A stretch of 42,469 nucleotides of DNA from Ignavibacteriales bacterium (GCA_016707115.1 JADJIH010000026.1:1-42469), one strand, 5' to 3'; counted from the first letter of the stretch, positions 27,172-37,307 are shown. Notes: generated by a model from the sequence alone, not told the origin. A program made the numbers and translations.

Positions 27172-28158
27172 TTATTCCCTTATAAGATTAATACTTCCTT
27201 CTTCAGGAACTTTAATTTTATACGTAACACCGTTTTTTACTATTAATTTAGTATCACGCAGCCAGGGATTGTAAAGCTTTAGTATTTTATAATTTATCCC
27301 TATTGTTGTCGAATAATCTGCAAAGCTTTCAACCGAAGTATTTAACTCAACTTCTTTAAACTTAAGTGGTTTATATAAATCCTCGTCTTTCAAATCATAA
27401 CCATATGCAGACGGATTTTCCATTATTAACTTCATTGCTATTATTCTGGAAACATAGCGCGATGTTTCTGAACCAAGTACAAGATTCCAATAGTTGGTTG
27501 ATTTTTGTAAACCGCTCCATTTTTCTATCCCGCTGATTCCGGCATTGTATGATGATGCTGACATAGTCCAGTTACCGAACATTTGATATGCGGTATTGAG
27601 ATATTTACAAGCAGCCAAAGTTGATTTTTGAACATCATACCTTTCGTCAACCTCTTCGTTCACTTCTAATCCGTATTGTTTTGCAGCTGTCTTAATAAAC
27701 TGCCAGTAACCTGTTGCTCCTGCGGGCGAAACGACGTTTTCTAAGTTGCTTTCTACAACAGCAAGGTATTTAAAGTCATCAGGAATATTGCTTTGTTTTA
27801 ATATGGGTTCGATAACCGGAAACCATCGTGCGGCTCTTTTAATTGCCAGTATTGTTGCTGAGTGCCAGTAAGTATTGACTAATATTTCTCTATCAACTCT
27901 TTCGTAAACTTCAAAATTTTCTAACGGAACTCCTTCGCCAAAGATTGTAATATTGTTTGGAATTTTGGGGGAAATAATTTTGTAGTCTTGAGGAAATAAT
28001 TCGCCTGGATTTCCATCTGTTGCAGCTATAGTGTTGTGCGTAAAAAACAAGTTTGTTAATACAAACAACAACCCAACAACAGTAATAACGCCAGTTAAGA
28101 AATAGTACATTTTAGATTTTTTAGTAAAGCTTTCTTTTAATCTTAATAAAACACTCAT
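27172..28158 (-). CDS. Membrane-bound lytic transglycosylase, MltD/SLT type
   Basis: Cuts the glycan strand of peptidoglycan with formation of anhydro-muramic ends. The open frame extends to 28218, but the first 20 codons are not protein-like and AAAGGATTA precedes the pair ATG ATG at 28161/28158, so 28158 is chosen (328 residues). A membrane anchor follows (MYYFLTGVITVVGLLFVLTN). The SLT domain has the catalytic glutamate in YLAVVESNLENVVSPAGATG, then GYWQFIKTAAKQYGL, YNAGISGIEKW and TSRYVSRIIAMKLI. The C-terminal part (INYKILKLYNPWLRD, IVKNGVTYKIKVPEEG) resembles a LysM-like cell-wall binding segment. It is divergent from the nitroreductase gene. Confidence 0.88.
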   Translation of the reverse strand: MSVLLRLKESFTKKSKMYYFLTGVITVVGLLFVLTNLFFTHNTIAATDGNPGELFPQDYKIISPKIPNNITIFGEGVPLENFEVYERVDREILVNTYWHSATILAIKRAARWFPVIEPILKQSNIPDDFKYLAVVESNLENVVSPAGATGYWQFIKTAAKQYGLEVNEEVDERYDVQKSTLAACKYLNTAYQMFGNWTMSASSYNAGISGIEKWSGLQKSTNYWNLVLGSETSRYVSRIIAMKLIMENPSAYGYDLKDEDLYKPLKFKEVELNTSVESFADYSTTIGINYKILKLYNPWLRDTKLIVKNGVTYKIKVPEEGSINLIRE

Positions 28159-28262
28159 CATTAATCCTTTTATTTTGCAGTGCATGATAAAAAAACGCAA
28201 TGCAATTACGAAGACCAAAAAAAGTGTTATTATATTTGTAAGGGAATAATTTCAGAGGAAAT

Positions 28263-28772
28263 ATGGAAGTTCAGGAAGCATTACTTAATCGAAGAAGCAT
28301 AAGAAAGTATAAAGATCAAAAAATAAGTAAAGAAAATCTGGATAAAATTCTTAAAGCTGCGATGTACGCACCAAGCGCAATGAACTTGCAAGCCTGGCGA
28401 TTTATAGTTATTGATGACAAAGAAATACTTGTTGATACAATTAAATCTATTTCTTATGCGGAATTGTTAAGACAATCTGCCGCTGCAATTATTGTTTGCG
28501 GAGATTCATCTGTTGAAAAAAATGAAAGCTGGCTTTTACAGAATTGTTCAGCAGCAATACAAAACATTTTGCTTTCTGCTCACGGATTAGGAATTGGATC
28601 GTGCTGGATTGCAATTCACGGAATGGATGATATTTACATAAACACTAAAGCACAATTCAATCTTCCTGATAATATTGTTCCCGTATCATTAATTTCACTT
28701 GGCTACCCCGATGAAGTTGTAAAAACAGAAGAAAGATTTAATCAGGATAAAATTCATTTTAATAAGTGGTAA
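28263..28772 (+). CDS. Nitroreductase-family flavoprotein
   Basis: 169 residues with the family start EALLNRRSIRKYKDQKIS, FMN-binding AAMYAPSAMNLQAWRFIVID, and GLGIGSCWIAIHG near the end. Members reduce nitro-aromatics, quinones or other compounds with NAD(P)H and bound FMN, usually as dimers. The short length is typical of the small nitroreductase group in anaerobes. AGAGGAAAT precedes the ATG. The stop is followed after one base by the ATG of the AlaX-like gene, so they form an operon. Confidence 0.9.
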   Translation: MEVQEALLNRRSIRKYKDQKISKENLDKILKAAMYAPSAMNLQAWRFIVIDDKEILVDTIKSISYAELLRQSAAAIIVCGDSSVEKNESWLLQNCSAAIQNILLSAHGLGIGSCWIAIHGMDDIYINTKAQFNLPDNIVPVSLISLGYPDEVVKTEERFNQDKIHFNKW

Positions 28773-28773
28773 T

Positions 28774-29229
28774 ATGGATGAGGTAAAATCAAATAAAGAT
28801 TATAATCCTGAAATGCATTCAGCTGAACACATTTTAAACCAGACAATGGTTAGAATGTTTAATAAAGGAAGATCTTTTTCAAATCATATAGAAAAGAAAA
28901 AATCCAAATGTGATTATCATTTCGATCGTAATCTTACAGACGAAGAAGTTGAAACAATTAATAAAAGAGTAAATGAAATAATTCAACAAGATTTGCCGAT
29001 TACCGAAGATTTTCTAAAGCGAAATGAAGCAATAAATAATTTTAAGCTCTCTCAATTACCAGATGATGCAGGAAATACTATAAGGATAATTAAGATTGGC
29101 GATTATGATGCCTGTCCCTGCAGCGGAGTACACGTTTCATCAACAAAGGAAATAGGAAAGTTCCAGATCATCTCAACAAGTTTTGAAGATGGAGTTTTGA
29201 GAGTAAGATTTAAATTGCCAAAAGAATAA
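28774..29229 (+). CDS. AlaX-like alanyl-tRNA editing protein
   Basis: A 151-residue free-standing editing domain related to the second additional domain of alanyl-tRNA synthetase and to threonyl-tRNA synthetase editing domains. Zinc ligands are visible as HSAEH (H15, H19) and CPCSGVH (C116, H120). It would hydrolyse mischarged tRNA, most likely Ser- or Gly-tRNA-Ala; short AlaX proteins lack the tRNA-binding C-terminal domain. The conserved segment GNTIRIIKIGDYDACPCSGV fits. Start one base after the nitroreductase stop indicates translational coupling. Confidence 0.87.
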   Translation: MDEVKSNKDYNPEMHSAEHILNQTMVRMFNKGRSFSNHIEKKKSKCDYHFDRNLTDEEVETINKRVNEIIQQDLPITEDFLKRNEAINNFKLSQLPDDAGNTIRIIKIGDYDACPCSGVHVSSTKEIGKFQIISTSFEDGVLRVRFKLPKE

Positions 29230-29252
29230 AACTTATCCGTTATCGTATTAAG

Positions 29253-29325
29253 GTCATTTCGAACGAAGAGAGAAATCTGCATGCTTAGTTAACCAGATTT
29301 CTCTCCCGTCAAGATCGAAAGGACA
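29253..29325. repeat. GTCATTTCGA-type palindromic intergenic element
   Basis: GTCATTTCGAACGAAG starts the element; perfect 12-base inverted arms GAGAGAAATCTG (29268-29279) and CAGATTTCTCTC (29294-29305) form its centre, and GATCGAAAGGACAGATCAC ends it. It lies 23 bases behind the AlaX-like gene, in front of the convergent peptidase gene. Confidence 0.6.
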
Positions 29326-29339
29326 GATCACAATAAAAT

Positions 29340-31217
29340 CTACTTATTCAATATGTCTTCTATCTGATCCATAACTTTGTTCATCTTCTTCATCGTCAAT
29401 TCAAATGGCTCCGATGATAATGGATCAATTCCGGCCTCTTTAATTAATTCAACTGCGTACTTCGATCCGCCGCCTTTTAATATCTTATAGAAATTATCTA
29501 CTGCAGGATTTCCTTCATTAACAATTTTTTCTGCAAAGGCAGTTGCATAAATAAGTGACGTTGAATATTGAAACACATAATATGTATATCCCATAAAATG
29601 AGGAATGTAAGACCACTCATATTGAATATAAGGATCAACTACACAATGTCCTGCATCGTGCCCATAATATTTTTTTACGATATCATAATAAATATTACAA
29701 AGATCATCACCGGTTAATGGCTGGCCTTGCTCAACTCTATTGTGAATTTCTAATTCAAACTCTGCAAAAGATGTTTGGCGAAAAATAGTTGTACGTAAAA
29801 GATCAAGATAGCTGCCGAGCAAGAAAAGTTTTTCCTCATCGCTATTTGCTTTATTAACCATATAATTATTAAGCAGTGTTTCATTTATTGTTGATGCAAT
29901 CTCCGCAACAAAAGTTGCGTAATCTGCTTTTGCAAATGGCTGATTAGAATTTGAATAAAAGCTGTGCATTGTATGCCCAAGTTCGTGCGCCAGAGTGGAA
30001 AGTGATTCATAATCATCATTCCAATTCATAAGAATGTATGGATGAACATCATACGCAGAACCACTTGAGTAAGCTCCGCTTCTTTTTCCTTCAGTTGGAA
30101 TAAAATCTATCCATCTGTTATCAAAGGATTTTTTTACTGTAGATAGATATTCTGATTTTAATGGTGTAAGTGCGTCAAGAATTGCTTGCTGCCCTTGTTC
30201 AACTGTAAAATGTAAATCAACTTTTTTAACAAGTGATGTATACAAATCATAATAGTGAAGTGTATCAACCCCAAGCATTCTTTTTTTCAAATCCAAAAAG
30301 CGATGCAGTGTTGGGAGACTTTTGTTTACTTGCTCAATCAAAGTAGTATAAACGGTTGGAGGCAGGTTATCCCCATTAAGAGCAGATTCCAAAGAGGTTT
30401 TATAATTTCTGTTCTTAGCGTAAACCCAATCCTTTTTAACTTTGCCAACAAGATTTGCGCCGAGTGTGTTTTTAAAATCACCATAACTATTAAAGAAATT
30501 TTCAAATACCTTACTCCTGTCATCACGATTTTCAACTGCTCTAACCCCTGTAAAAGTTGCTGGACTCAGCTCAACTTCATTTCCATCTGAAAGAGTAATC
30601 TTTGGATTGGGTTTTTCGCCATCTGCAAAAATTGAGTAAACAGTATTTTGGTTTCCCGCTATCAAACCAAAACTTGCGAGTATCTTTTCCTCTGCTTCAG
30701 TGAGTGTGTGCGGACGTAATCTTTGTATGTTATCTATGTACATTGAGTAAGTATTCAGTTCGGGTTTTTCTTTAAAGAATTTTTCAATCTTTTCTTTTGG
30801 AATGGCAAGAATCTCCGGCTCAAAGAAAGATGCCGTTTCACCAAACTTTGTTCCCACTGCCGAAAGCTGCTGAAGCAATGCCTGGTTTTCAGAAATCCGA
30901 ACATCTTCATTACTCAAATTTCCGGCATAGGTACCTGCTTTATAAAAAATTTTCAGCATTCCGAAATAAGAGTTTAGTGCATTTAATAAATTTTGAGAAT
31001 TCTCGCCAAGCTTGCCCTTGTAAGCAGCAAAATCACTAATCCTGGCTTCAACTGTTTTGATATCCGCTTGCCAGTCGGACAAAGCCGGGTACATATCTGC
31101 AAGGTTCCATTTATGTTTATCCGGTACATCAGATCGTTTGGGTGCTTGAGGAAATATTGTGGTAACGATTGTTAGTGCAACAAGAGTGTAAAAAAGAATT
31201 AGTTTTTGTTTTGTCAT
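29340..31217 (-). CDS. pepF: Exported oligoendopeptidase F-like M3 metallopeptidase
   Basis: 625 residues. The zinc site is HELGHTMHSF (H411, E412, H415) with the third ligand at about E439 (ATFVAEIASTINE). The family regions ADMYPALSDWQADIKTVE near the N-terminus and YDIVKKYYGHD near the C-terminus match PepF/M3B. Unlike the classical cytoplasmic PepF, this protein starts with a signal peptide (MTKQKLILFYTLVALTIVTT, cleavage near PQA), so it should act on peptides in the periplasm or outside. AGGTGGAGAA precedes the ATG. It converges on the AlaX operon. Confidence 0.9.
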   Translation of the reverse strand: MTKQKLILFYTLVALTIVTTIFPQAPKRSDVPDKHKWNLADMYPALSDWQADIKTVEARISDFAAYKGKLGENSQNLLNALNSYFGMLKIFYKAGTYAGNLSNEDVRISENQALLQQLSAVGTKFGETASFFEPEILAIPKEKIEKFFKEKPELNTYSMYIDNIQRLRPHTLTEAEEKILASFGLIAGNQNTVYSIFADGEKPNPKITLSDGNEVELSPATFTGVRAVENRDDRSKVFENFFNSYGDFKNTLGANLVGKVKKDWVYAKNRNYKTSLESALNGDNLPPTVYTTLIEQVNKSLPTLHRFLDLKKRMLGVDTLHYYDLYTSLVKKVDLHFTVEQGQQAILDALTPLKSEYLSTVKKSFDNRWIDFIPTEGKRSGAYSSGSAYDVHPYILMNWNDDYESLSTLAHELGHTMHSFYSNSNQPFAKADYATFVAEIASTINETLLNNYMVNKANSDEEKLFLLGSYLDLLRTTIFRQTSFAEFELEIHNRVEQGQPLTGDDLCNIYYDIVKKYYGHDAGHCVVDPYIQYEWSYIPHFMGYTYYVFQYSTSLIYATAFAEKIVNEGNPAVDNFYKILKGGGSKYAVELIKEAGIDPLSSEPFELTMKKMNKVMDQIEDILNK

Positions 31218-31276
31218 TTCTCCACCTAATATGAGTAATTAAATTTTTGCATTGTAAACTTAAGGAGAATTACCCA

Positions 31277-31348
31277 ATGTGCGAAAAATTTAATGATGAA
31301 TGGTTTTATATGGCTAAAAAGAACTTAAAAAATTCCGCAAGATTTTAG
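31277..31348 (+). CDS. Possible 23-residue small protein
   Basis: ATG at 31277, eight bases behind AAGGAGAAT, opens a 23-codon frame reading MCEKFNDEWFYMAKKNLKNS then ARF and a stop. It lies between the divergent PepF-like and M49-like genes. The good ribosome-binding site is the only support; it could be a chance frame or a leader. Confidence 0.3.
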   Translation: MCEKFNDEWFYMAKKNLKNSARF

Positions 31349-31412
31349 TTGCGATATTTTTATATTTCTTCATCGAAACAAATAAACTTTTATATCAAAC
31401 AAAGGTTATACA

Positions 31413-33119
31413 ATGAAATATTTAATAGCTGCATTTTTAATTGTCGCACTATTTACTGCCTGTACAGAAAATCAAACTCCGCAAAAAGATTCAAAGGAAG
31501 TAACAATGCTCAAAGAAAAGATTGCCAAATTTGTTCCCGTTGAAATACAGTATGATGAAACACTTTTAACAGACCGAGAAAAAGTTGTGCTGGAAAAACT
31601 TTATCGTGCATCTAAGATTATAGATGAGTTATTTCTTGAACAAGTTTACTCAAAGAACAATCAATTAAAATCAGAACTGATATCGGATCTTTCTAACAAA
31701 TCTATTATAACAGATAAACCCGAACTAAAACTAGAACTTGAACATAAGCTTGAGCTTTTTAACATTATGTTTGGTCCATTTGATCGTCTTGAAGACAATG
31801 AACCATTTATTGGCAAAGATAAAAAACCGCTTGGCGCAAATTTCTATCCCGAAGATATGGCAAAAGAAGAATTTGAAAAGTGGATAAAAGACAATCCTGC
31901 CGATGAAAAATCCTTCACAAGTGAATTTTCGATTATCCGAAGAAAAAATGGAAAGCTCGTTTCAATTCCCTACAATGAATACTTCAAAGAAAAATTAACT
32001 GCAGCATCAACACTTTTAAAAGAGGCAGCAGAATTTTCAGATAATCCATCACTCAAAAAATATTTGCTTTCCCGTGCTGATGCATTTTTAAGTAATGATT
32101 ACTATCAAAGCGATATGGATTGGATGGATTTAAAAGATCACAACATAGAAGTTGTAATTGGTCCTTATGAGGTTTATGAAGATGAAATGTTTAACTACAA
32201 AGCATCTTTTGAAAGTTTTGTTACAATTAAAGATCCTGTTGAAACAAAAAAACTTGAAATATTTGCAAAGTATTTAACAGACATAGAAAAAAATCTTCCT
32301 TTGGATGATAAACATAAAAACTATACGCGTGGTTCTGAGTCTCCAATCGTTGTTGCTAATGAAGTGTTTACTGCCGGTGATACAAAAGCAGGGGTTCAAA
32401 CTCTTGCGTTTAATCTTCCTAACGATGAGCGTGTAAGACAGGCAAAAGGTTCAAAAAAAGTAATGTTAAAAAATGTTCACGAAGCAAAGTTTGAAAAACT
32501 ATTAAAACCAATTGCGGAAATTGTTCTTGCTTCTGATCAACTTAAACATGTTACTTTTGATGCTTTCTTCAATCATACATTGATGCATGAAATGTCTCAT
32601 GGTGTTGGTCCTGGCTTTATAAAAGTAAACGGCAAAGACACTGAGGTTAAGAAAGAGTTAAAAGAAACATACTCAACTATAGAAGAATGTAAAGCCGATA
32701 TTCTTGGTATGTACAACAATATATTTATGATCGAGAAAGGTGTTTACTCCAAAGAAACAGAAAATCAGGTTTGGGTAACATTTCTTGCCGGAGCTTTCCG
32801 CAGTATGAGATTTGGAATTGGCGAAGCACACGGTGGAGGCAATGCAATTATCTATAATTATCTGTTAGAAAAAGGTGGATATGTTTACGATGAAAGCACA
32901 CAAAAAGTTTCTGTCGATTTTATGAAAGTTTATCCAGCATTAAAAGAATTATGTAATTTAGTTTTAACAATTCAAGCAGAAGGAAATTATGCAGGAGCTA
33001 AAGATTTAATTTCAAAGTATGCTGTTAACTCGCCAACAATAGAAACGCTGAGAAAAAAACTTGAAAAACTTCCTGTGGATATTAAACCAGTTTTTGCGAT
33101 TGAGGAAAAACTTAAATAA
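31413..33119 (+). CDS. Lipoprotein zinc peptidase related to dipeptidyl-peptidase III (M49-like)
   Basis: 568 residues. A lipoprotein signal (MKYLIAAFLIVALFTAC, Cys17) places it at the membrane facing outward. The zinc motif is HEMSHG (H392, E393, H396) with the second motif STIEECKADILGMY (E424/E425), the pair that marks M49. The first motif has HExxH rather than the HExxxH of eukaryotic DPP III, as in the bacterial branch of the family. Other family pieces: GPFDRLEDNEPFIGKDKKPL, NVHEAKFEKLLKPI, and FRSMRFGIGEAHGGGNAII. It should release dipeptides or act as an exopeptidase; activity is inferred. Confidence 0.85.
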   Translation: MKYLIAAFLIVALFTACTENQTPQKDSKEVTMLKEKIAKFVPVEIQYDETLLTDREKVVLEKLYRASKIIDELFLEQVYSKNNQLKSELISDLSNKSIITDKPELKLELEHKLELFNIMFGPFDRLEDNEPFIGKDKKPLGANFYPEDMAKEEFEKWIKDNPADEKSFTSEFSIIRRKNGKLVSIPYNEYFKEKLTAASTLLKEAAEFSDNPSLKKYLLSRADAFLSNDYYQSDMDWMDLKDHNIEVVIGPYEVYEDEMFNYKASFESFVTIKDPVETKKLEIFAKYLTDIEKNLPLDDKHKNYTRGSESPIVVANEVFTAGDTKAGVQTLAFNLPNDERVRQAKGSKKVMLKNVHEAKFEKLLKPIAEIVLASDQLKHVTFDAFFNHTLMHEMSHGVGPGFIKVNGKDTEVKKELKETYSTIEECKADILGMYNNIFMIEKGVYSKETENQVWVTFLAGAFRSMRFGIGEAHGGGNAIIYNYLLEKGGYVYDESTQKVSVDFMKVYPALKELCNLVLTIQAEGNYAGAKDLISKYAVNSPTIETLRKKLEKLPVDIKPVFAIEEKLK

Positions 33120-33146
33120 CAAAAAACCATAGAATTAATTCTGTCT

Positions 33147-33208
33147 GTCATTCGCGCGGAAGTTGGAATCTATTAAAAACCTTAGATTCCTGTTTACAAT
33201 CGAATGAC
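33147..33208. repeat. GTCATTCG/CGAATGAC-bounded palindromic intergenic element
   Basis: Perfect 8-base ends GTCATTCG (33147-33154) and CGAATGAC (33201-33208) enclose a second perfect dyad GGAATCTA (33165-33172) / TAGATTCC (33183-33190). It has the same nested design as the element at 3685 and lies 27 bases behind the M49-like gene. Confidence 0.65.
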
Positions 33209-33249
33209 ATTGAAATTAAATCCACGCTTTAAGTACTTTTATTGAATTT

Positions 33250-34380
33250 ATGAAAGAAAAAGTAAGATACGTTTCTGCAGATTTGTTACGTGGACTAGTA
33301 ATCATAATTATGATCGAAGTCCACGTATTTAATGCTTTCTTGCTTCCTGAATTAAGACAATCAGGTTGGTTTAGTGTTCTTAATTTTATTAATGGATTGG
33401 TTGCCCCTTCATTTTTGTTTGTATCGGGTTTTGCATTTCAGGTATCCTCCGGTGGTAAGCTTGATGAAATGAGAAAACTTGGCAAAGCATTCTGGAAAAA
33501 GATTGCAAGAATTTTTCAGATAATAATAATTGGCTATGCTTTACATCTTCCATTTTATTCTTTATCAAAAACAATTAACCAATCAACTCCACAATTGTTA
33601 GAAAGCTTTTTAGCAGTAGATGTTTTGCAATGCATTGGTTTTGGTTTATTGTTTTTGTTCCTAACAAGATTATTAATCAAATCAGATAAAACATATCATT
33701 ACTTTCTAATTGCTTCGTTAATCGTTGTAACGGCTATTTCACCGTCGCTGTGGAAAATTGAATTTGCGAAATACTTGCCAATAGCCATTGCAAATTACTT
33801 TAATCGAATACATGGATCCTTGTTTCCAATATTTCCATGGCTAAATTTCTTACTCGCCGGAGGTATCTTTGCAAAATATTTTGTTGAGGCTCGTGAACAA
33901 AGTAAAGAAGAAAAATTTATTAGTAAAGTAGCAATTGGCGGATTGATTACGCTTTTGTTTGGTCATCTTTTTTATTCAGGATTATTCCCTAAAACACTTA
34001 CTTCAATTCTACCAAATCCTGTTTTTTATTTAGAAAGACTGGGATACATTTTTGTTTTGTTTTATCTCTGCTGGTTGGTTGATAAAAAATTTGATGTTAA
34101 AAAATCTTTTGTACTGGATGCAAGCCGTGAATCGCTTCTTGTTTATTGGCTGCATTTAATAATTATTTTTGGAGCTTTCTGGGGTGGAAAAAGCCTTGCC
34201 AATAAAATTGGGATGACAATGAATATAATCGAATCTATTGGCGCAACAATAATTTTAATTGCACTAATTATCCTTGTTGCAAAGCTTTGGGGTTGGGTTA
34301 AGAAAAAATATCCCATGTATTCTCCAATCTTTGTAAAAGTTGCTGCTGCTGTTATGGTGATTCTGTTTTTTATTTCTTAA
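33250..34380 (+). CDS. DUF1624/heparan-alpha-glucosaminide N-acetyltransferase-like membrane protein
   Basis: 376 residues with about ten membrane helices. The N-terminus matches the catalytic-domain signature of this family: RYVSADLLRGLVIIIMIEVH with His25 at the expected place, followed by APSFLFVSGFAFQVSSGG. Later helices include FGLLFLFLTRLLI, FPIFPWLNFLLAGGIFAKYF and ESLLVYWLHLIIIFG. Such proteins pass an acyl group across the membrane to a sugar; the substrate here is unknown. No strong ribosome-binding site before ATG 33250. Its 3' end overlaps the convergent zf-TFIIB gene by about 11 bases. Confidence 0.83.
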   Translation: MKEKVRYVSADLLRGLVIIIMIEVHVFNAFLLPELRQSGWFSVLNFINGLVAPSFLFVSGFAFQVSSGGKLDEMRKLGKAFWKKIARIFQIIIIGYALHLPFYSLSKTINQSTPQLLESFLAVDVLQCIGFGLLFLFLTRLLIKSDKTYHYFLIASLIVVTAISPSLWKIEFAKYLPIAIANYFNRIHGSLFPIFPWLNFLLAGGIFAKYFVEAREQSKEEKFISKVAIGGLITLLFGHLFYSGLFPKTLTSILPNPVFYLERLGYIFVLFYLCWLVDKKFDVKKSFVLDASRESLLVYWLHLIIIFGAFWGGKSLANKIGMTMNIIESIGATIILIALIILVAKLWGWVKKKYPMYSPIFVKVAAAVMVILFFIS

Positions 34381-34674
34381 AAACGCCAAACAATTTATCC
34401 AGCTTGCCTTTTCGAGTTTGGAAATTGCATCAAGTTCACCGGCATCAAGCCAGACACCATCGCAGGATGAACATTTATCGATCTGAATATTTTTATAATT
34501 AATTTCTATCAGTTTCATTCCACATTTTGGGCAATGCATATTGTGTAGGTTTTTAAGTCTTTCCTTTTCAGCCTTTTCTAATTTAATGCGTGATTCTTCT
34601 TCCTGTTTCTTTTTTCTTTCAAATTCCAATCTTGCAAAATATTCTTCTTCCTTTTCACTGGGTTTTACAGGCAT
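34370..34674 (-). CDS. zf-TFIIB domain protein (one frameshift)
   Basis: About 101 residues. A charged helical N-terminus (EEYFARLEFERKKKQEEESR), probably coiled-coil, precedes a zinc ribbon CPKCGMKLIEINYKNIQIDKC continuing to CSSCDGVWLDAGEL. The open frame runs on to 34264 with an odd tail; adding one G in the run AAAAGG near 34413 gives the family-like end KLEKGKLDKLFGVFKK and a stop at 34370. GGAG precedes the ATG. Role unknown; the fold suggests metal or nucleic-acid binding. Confidence 0.82.
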
Positions 34675-34839
34675 AACGGTCTCCGATTGAATTAGTAAAT
34701 TTTTACAGAATGGTATGTAGTACCTATAGCTCTGGTATAAACAACTTCTGTTTTTAATTACTCAATATTAAAAGTTTTAACGGTTAATCTCAAACTGTAT
34801 TAATAAGCAATATATTACTTAAAAGTATTTACTATTCTA

Positions 34840-37067
34840 TTAGAAGTAATACAAATACTTTATCTTAAAAACTCCCGCACGATTTGTTGTGTGCATTCTG
34901 TTCGGAAGTAAGTTATTGTTTGAGTCGTACTCATCGCTTCTGTCACCGAATTCATTTAGTGCAAGATAAATCCAGCTTTTGGGTAAGAAATTCCAGCTAA
35001 ATAAAAATCCGCCGATTATTCTTTCCATTCTATCTGTTGATCGTACAAAAACATTATCAACATAAACTCTAAAGTTTAAATTGTTAATCGGTGTTAAAGA
35101 AAAAACGGACGGGCATTGTAAGTTATATCTTCAATGTTACCGTCAGGATCACCTTCAATAAACATATCGTAAGAAGTTCCGATTTCTAAAATGTCCAATG
35201 CTTTCCATTCAGCAGAAAAACCAAACCACGAGTATGAGGCAAGATAATCTCTACCAAAGTTATAGGTATTTTGATAACCGCCCCAGGCATTGGCATTCCA
35301 GGTTTGCGAAAGATTAAACCACGAACTTAGATTTACACTGTAAGAATCATAAATAATATCTTCATCTTTGCTTTTACCAAAATCAGCATTAATCTCATAA
35401 CCCCAGCCATCTCGGAATTGCATATTAAAACCAATAACTCCTGCGTAATCTGTATACAGATCTGCGTGCTCATAATTTATTGCAGGACCGAAATACAAAA
35501 ATATGTTTCTGATTGCGCCATCATCGAAGTACCACATAGGTCCTGTTAATCCCACAGAATTAATTGTGCCTTGCCAGGGAACATATCCAACCTGGCTTAC
35601 ATTAAACTCATTGCCTATTGCTCTCATCCTGAATAAGTTACCCCATTTTTGGGAAATATTTCTAAAGCCGATTGATGCAGCATAATCGCCATCGCCGTTA
35701 TCAAACGATCTTGCAAACTGGTATGCAAGCTGCCAATCAGACTCACGAAAAGCTCCATCGATATCAATTACACCATAAGTATTTTCTTTGGTTTGCTTTG
35801 CAACCATTAAAACGCCCACAGAAGAATTATCAAGAATTTGTTTTTTTAATCTTGCTGATCCAAAATAAGCCTGAGGTTCAGCCATATTATTTCCATCATC
35901 AACATAATCCGTCTCGCCAGTTAACGCTACAAAACCGCCGTATTCCCAATCGCCGTATCTTCCAAATGCTTTAGTGCCGAAAATAAGCGGAACTTCTTCT
36001 CCGCCCGGAAGCAGCTTTCCAATCCTTCTTGAATAAAAGAGTTCTAGCGGTCTGTAAAATCCTGAATTGCGTTCTCTTCCTGCCGGATTAAAAACTTCAT
36101 TACCTTCTGTAAAAAAAGGTCTTCTCTCGTTAAAGTATGATTCATACCTTGAAATATTAAAATCAAAAGGATCGGCTTCTATTTGTGCAAAATCAGGATT
36201 TGCTGTTAATAAAAACGTTAACTGTTCTGAAGGATTATAAAAAATATCAAGTCCGGCACTTGGATCGAATTTATATTTGTTATCACCAAGATAAGTTGTC
36301 TTTACAATTCCAACAGGATAAATCTCTAAGTTTAATCCTGTAATTGTTGGTTTAAAATCCTGAAAAATTAATTTCCCAAATTTAGAAATTCTTTGTCCTT
36401 CACTTTGTTCATACTCGCACCAATAAATATCTTCTTTATTGTAAGATCTCCAGCGATCAAAATCTAATCCCCACTCGGTTAGATTTTTATCATACTTTAT
36501 TGACTTATATGGAATCTTCATTTCAACAACGTAGCCCCAATCATAAATTTTAGAAGTACCTTCCCAAATTCCATCCCAGCTATAATCTCGGTTACGTGCA
36601 TCATCAAGCATACGCGAATCTGAAATTACACCTGATGCATTAATTGCAAATTTGTATGCGGTTTGTTTATCGCCAAAAGTATCAAGCATAATAGAAACGA
36701 TATCACCGGTATATCCATCATGCATTCCCGCATTAGCCTGAATATATTCTTTATTGTCATAACAAATCATTAAACAGTAAATAGCTTCTTCAGTTGTTAA
36801 AACTTTTGCAATTGTTTTTACGGAGGTTGGCTGATTGAAATATGGCTCTAATTGAAAAAAGTTAGTTGTTGAATCGGCGTAATCCCAAACATCATCTACA
36901 ATTCCATCTACATTTATCTCTTTGTCTATTTTAATAAGTATAAGAGACTTATCTTCATTCTTACTTCCTTCGGTTGCCAGAAGAAAAAATGTAAATGTTA
37001 AAACAAAGAGTGGTATAAGTTTGATCATAAAATCCGTGCTTTTTGACTTTAGATTGATTTTGAACAA
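34840..37067 (-). CDS. DUF5916 outer-membrane protein with N-terminal CBM9-like domain (one frameshift)
   Basis: Merged length about 742 residues. The start is either ATG 37067 or, better for a signal peptide, the internal Met at 37028 (MIKLIPLFVLTFTFFLLATE). Residues ~45-230 form a carbohydrate-binding-module-9-like domain (EINVDGIVDDVWDYADSTTN, KFAINASGVISDSRMLDDAR). The DUF5916 region follows (DFAQIEADPFDFNISRYESY, NERRPFFTEGNEVFN), typical of outer-membrane barrels. The frame breaks near 35097; it resumes SLTPINNLNFRVYVDNVFVR and ends GVFKIKYLYYF with a terminal F. Function of the family is not known; a link to glycan or hydrolase cargo is only suggested by CBM9. Confidence 0.85.
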
Positions 37068-37307
37068 TCGAAAGTTACGCTATATAAAAAAAAATTATTT
37101 AATTTTTGTATGAGCGGTAAATATTTTTTATAAATGATATAAATAGATTATACTTTTCTTTGTAAAATATATTACTGCATTTGAAACTATTACCTGCTAA
37201 GTAAATTATTTTTTACCGACAGATTTTGCTTTAGCTTGAAAATTGTTTTTTTGCAGTTGTTTTTATAGCATAAAAATTGCTTTAATTAAATCGTACAGAG
37301 GGATAAA

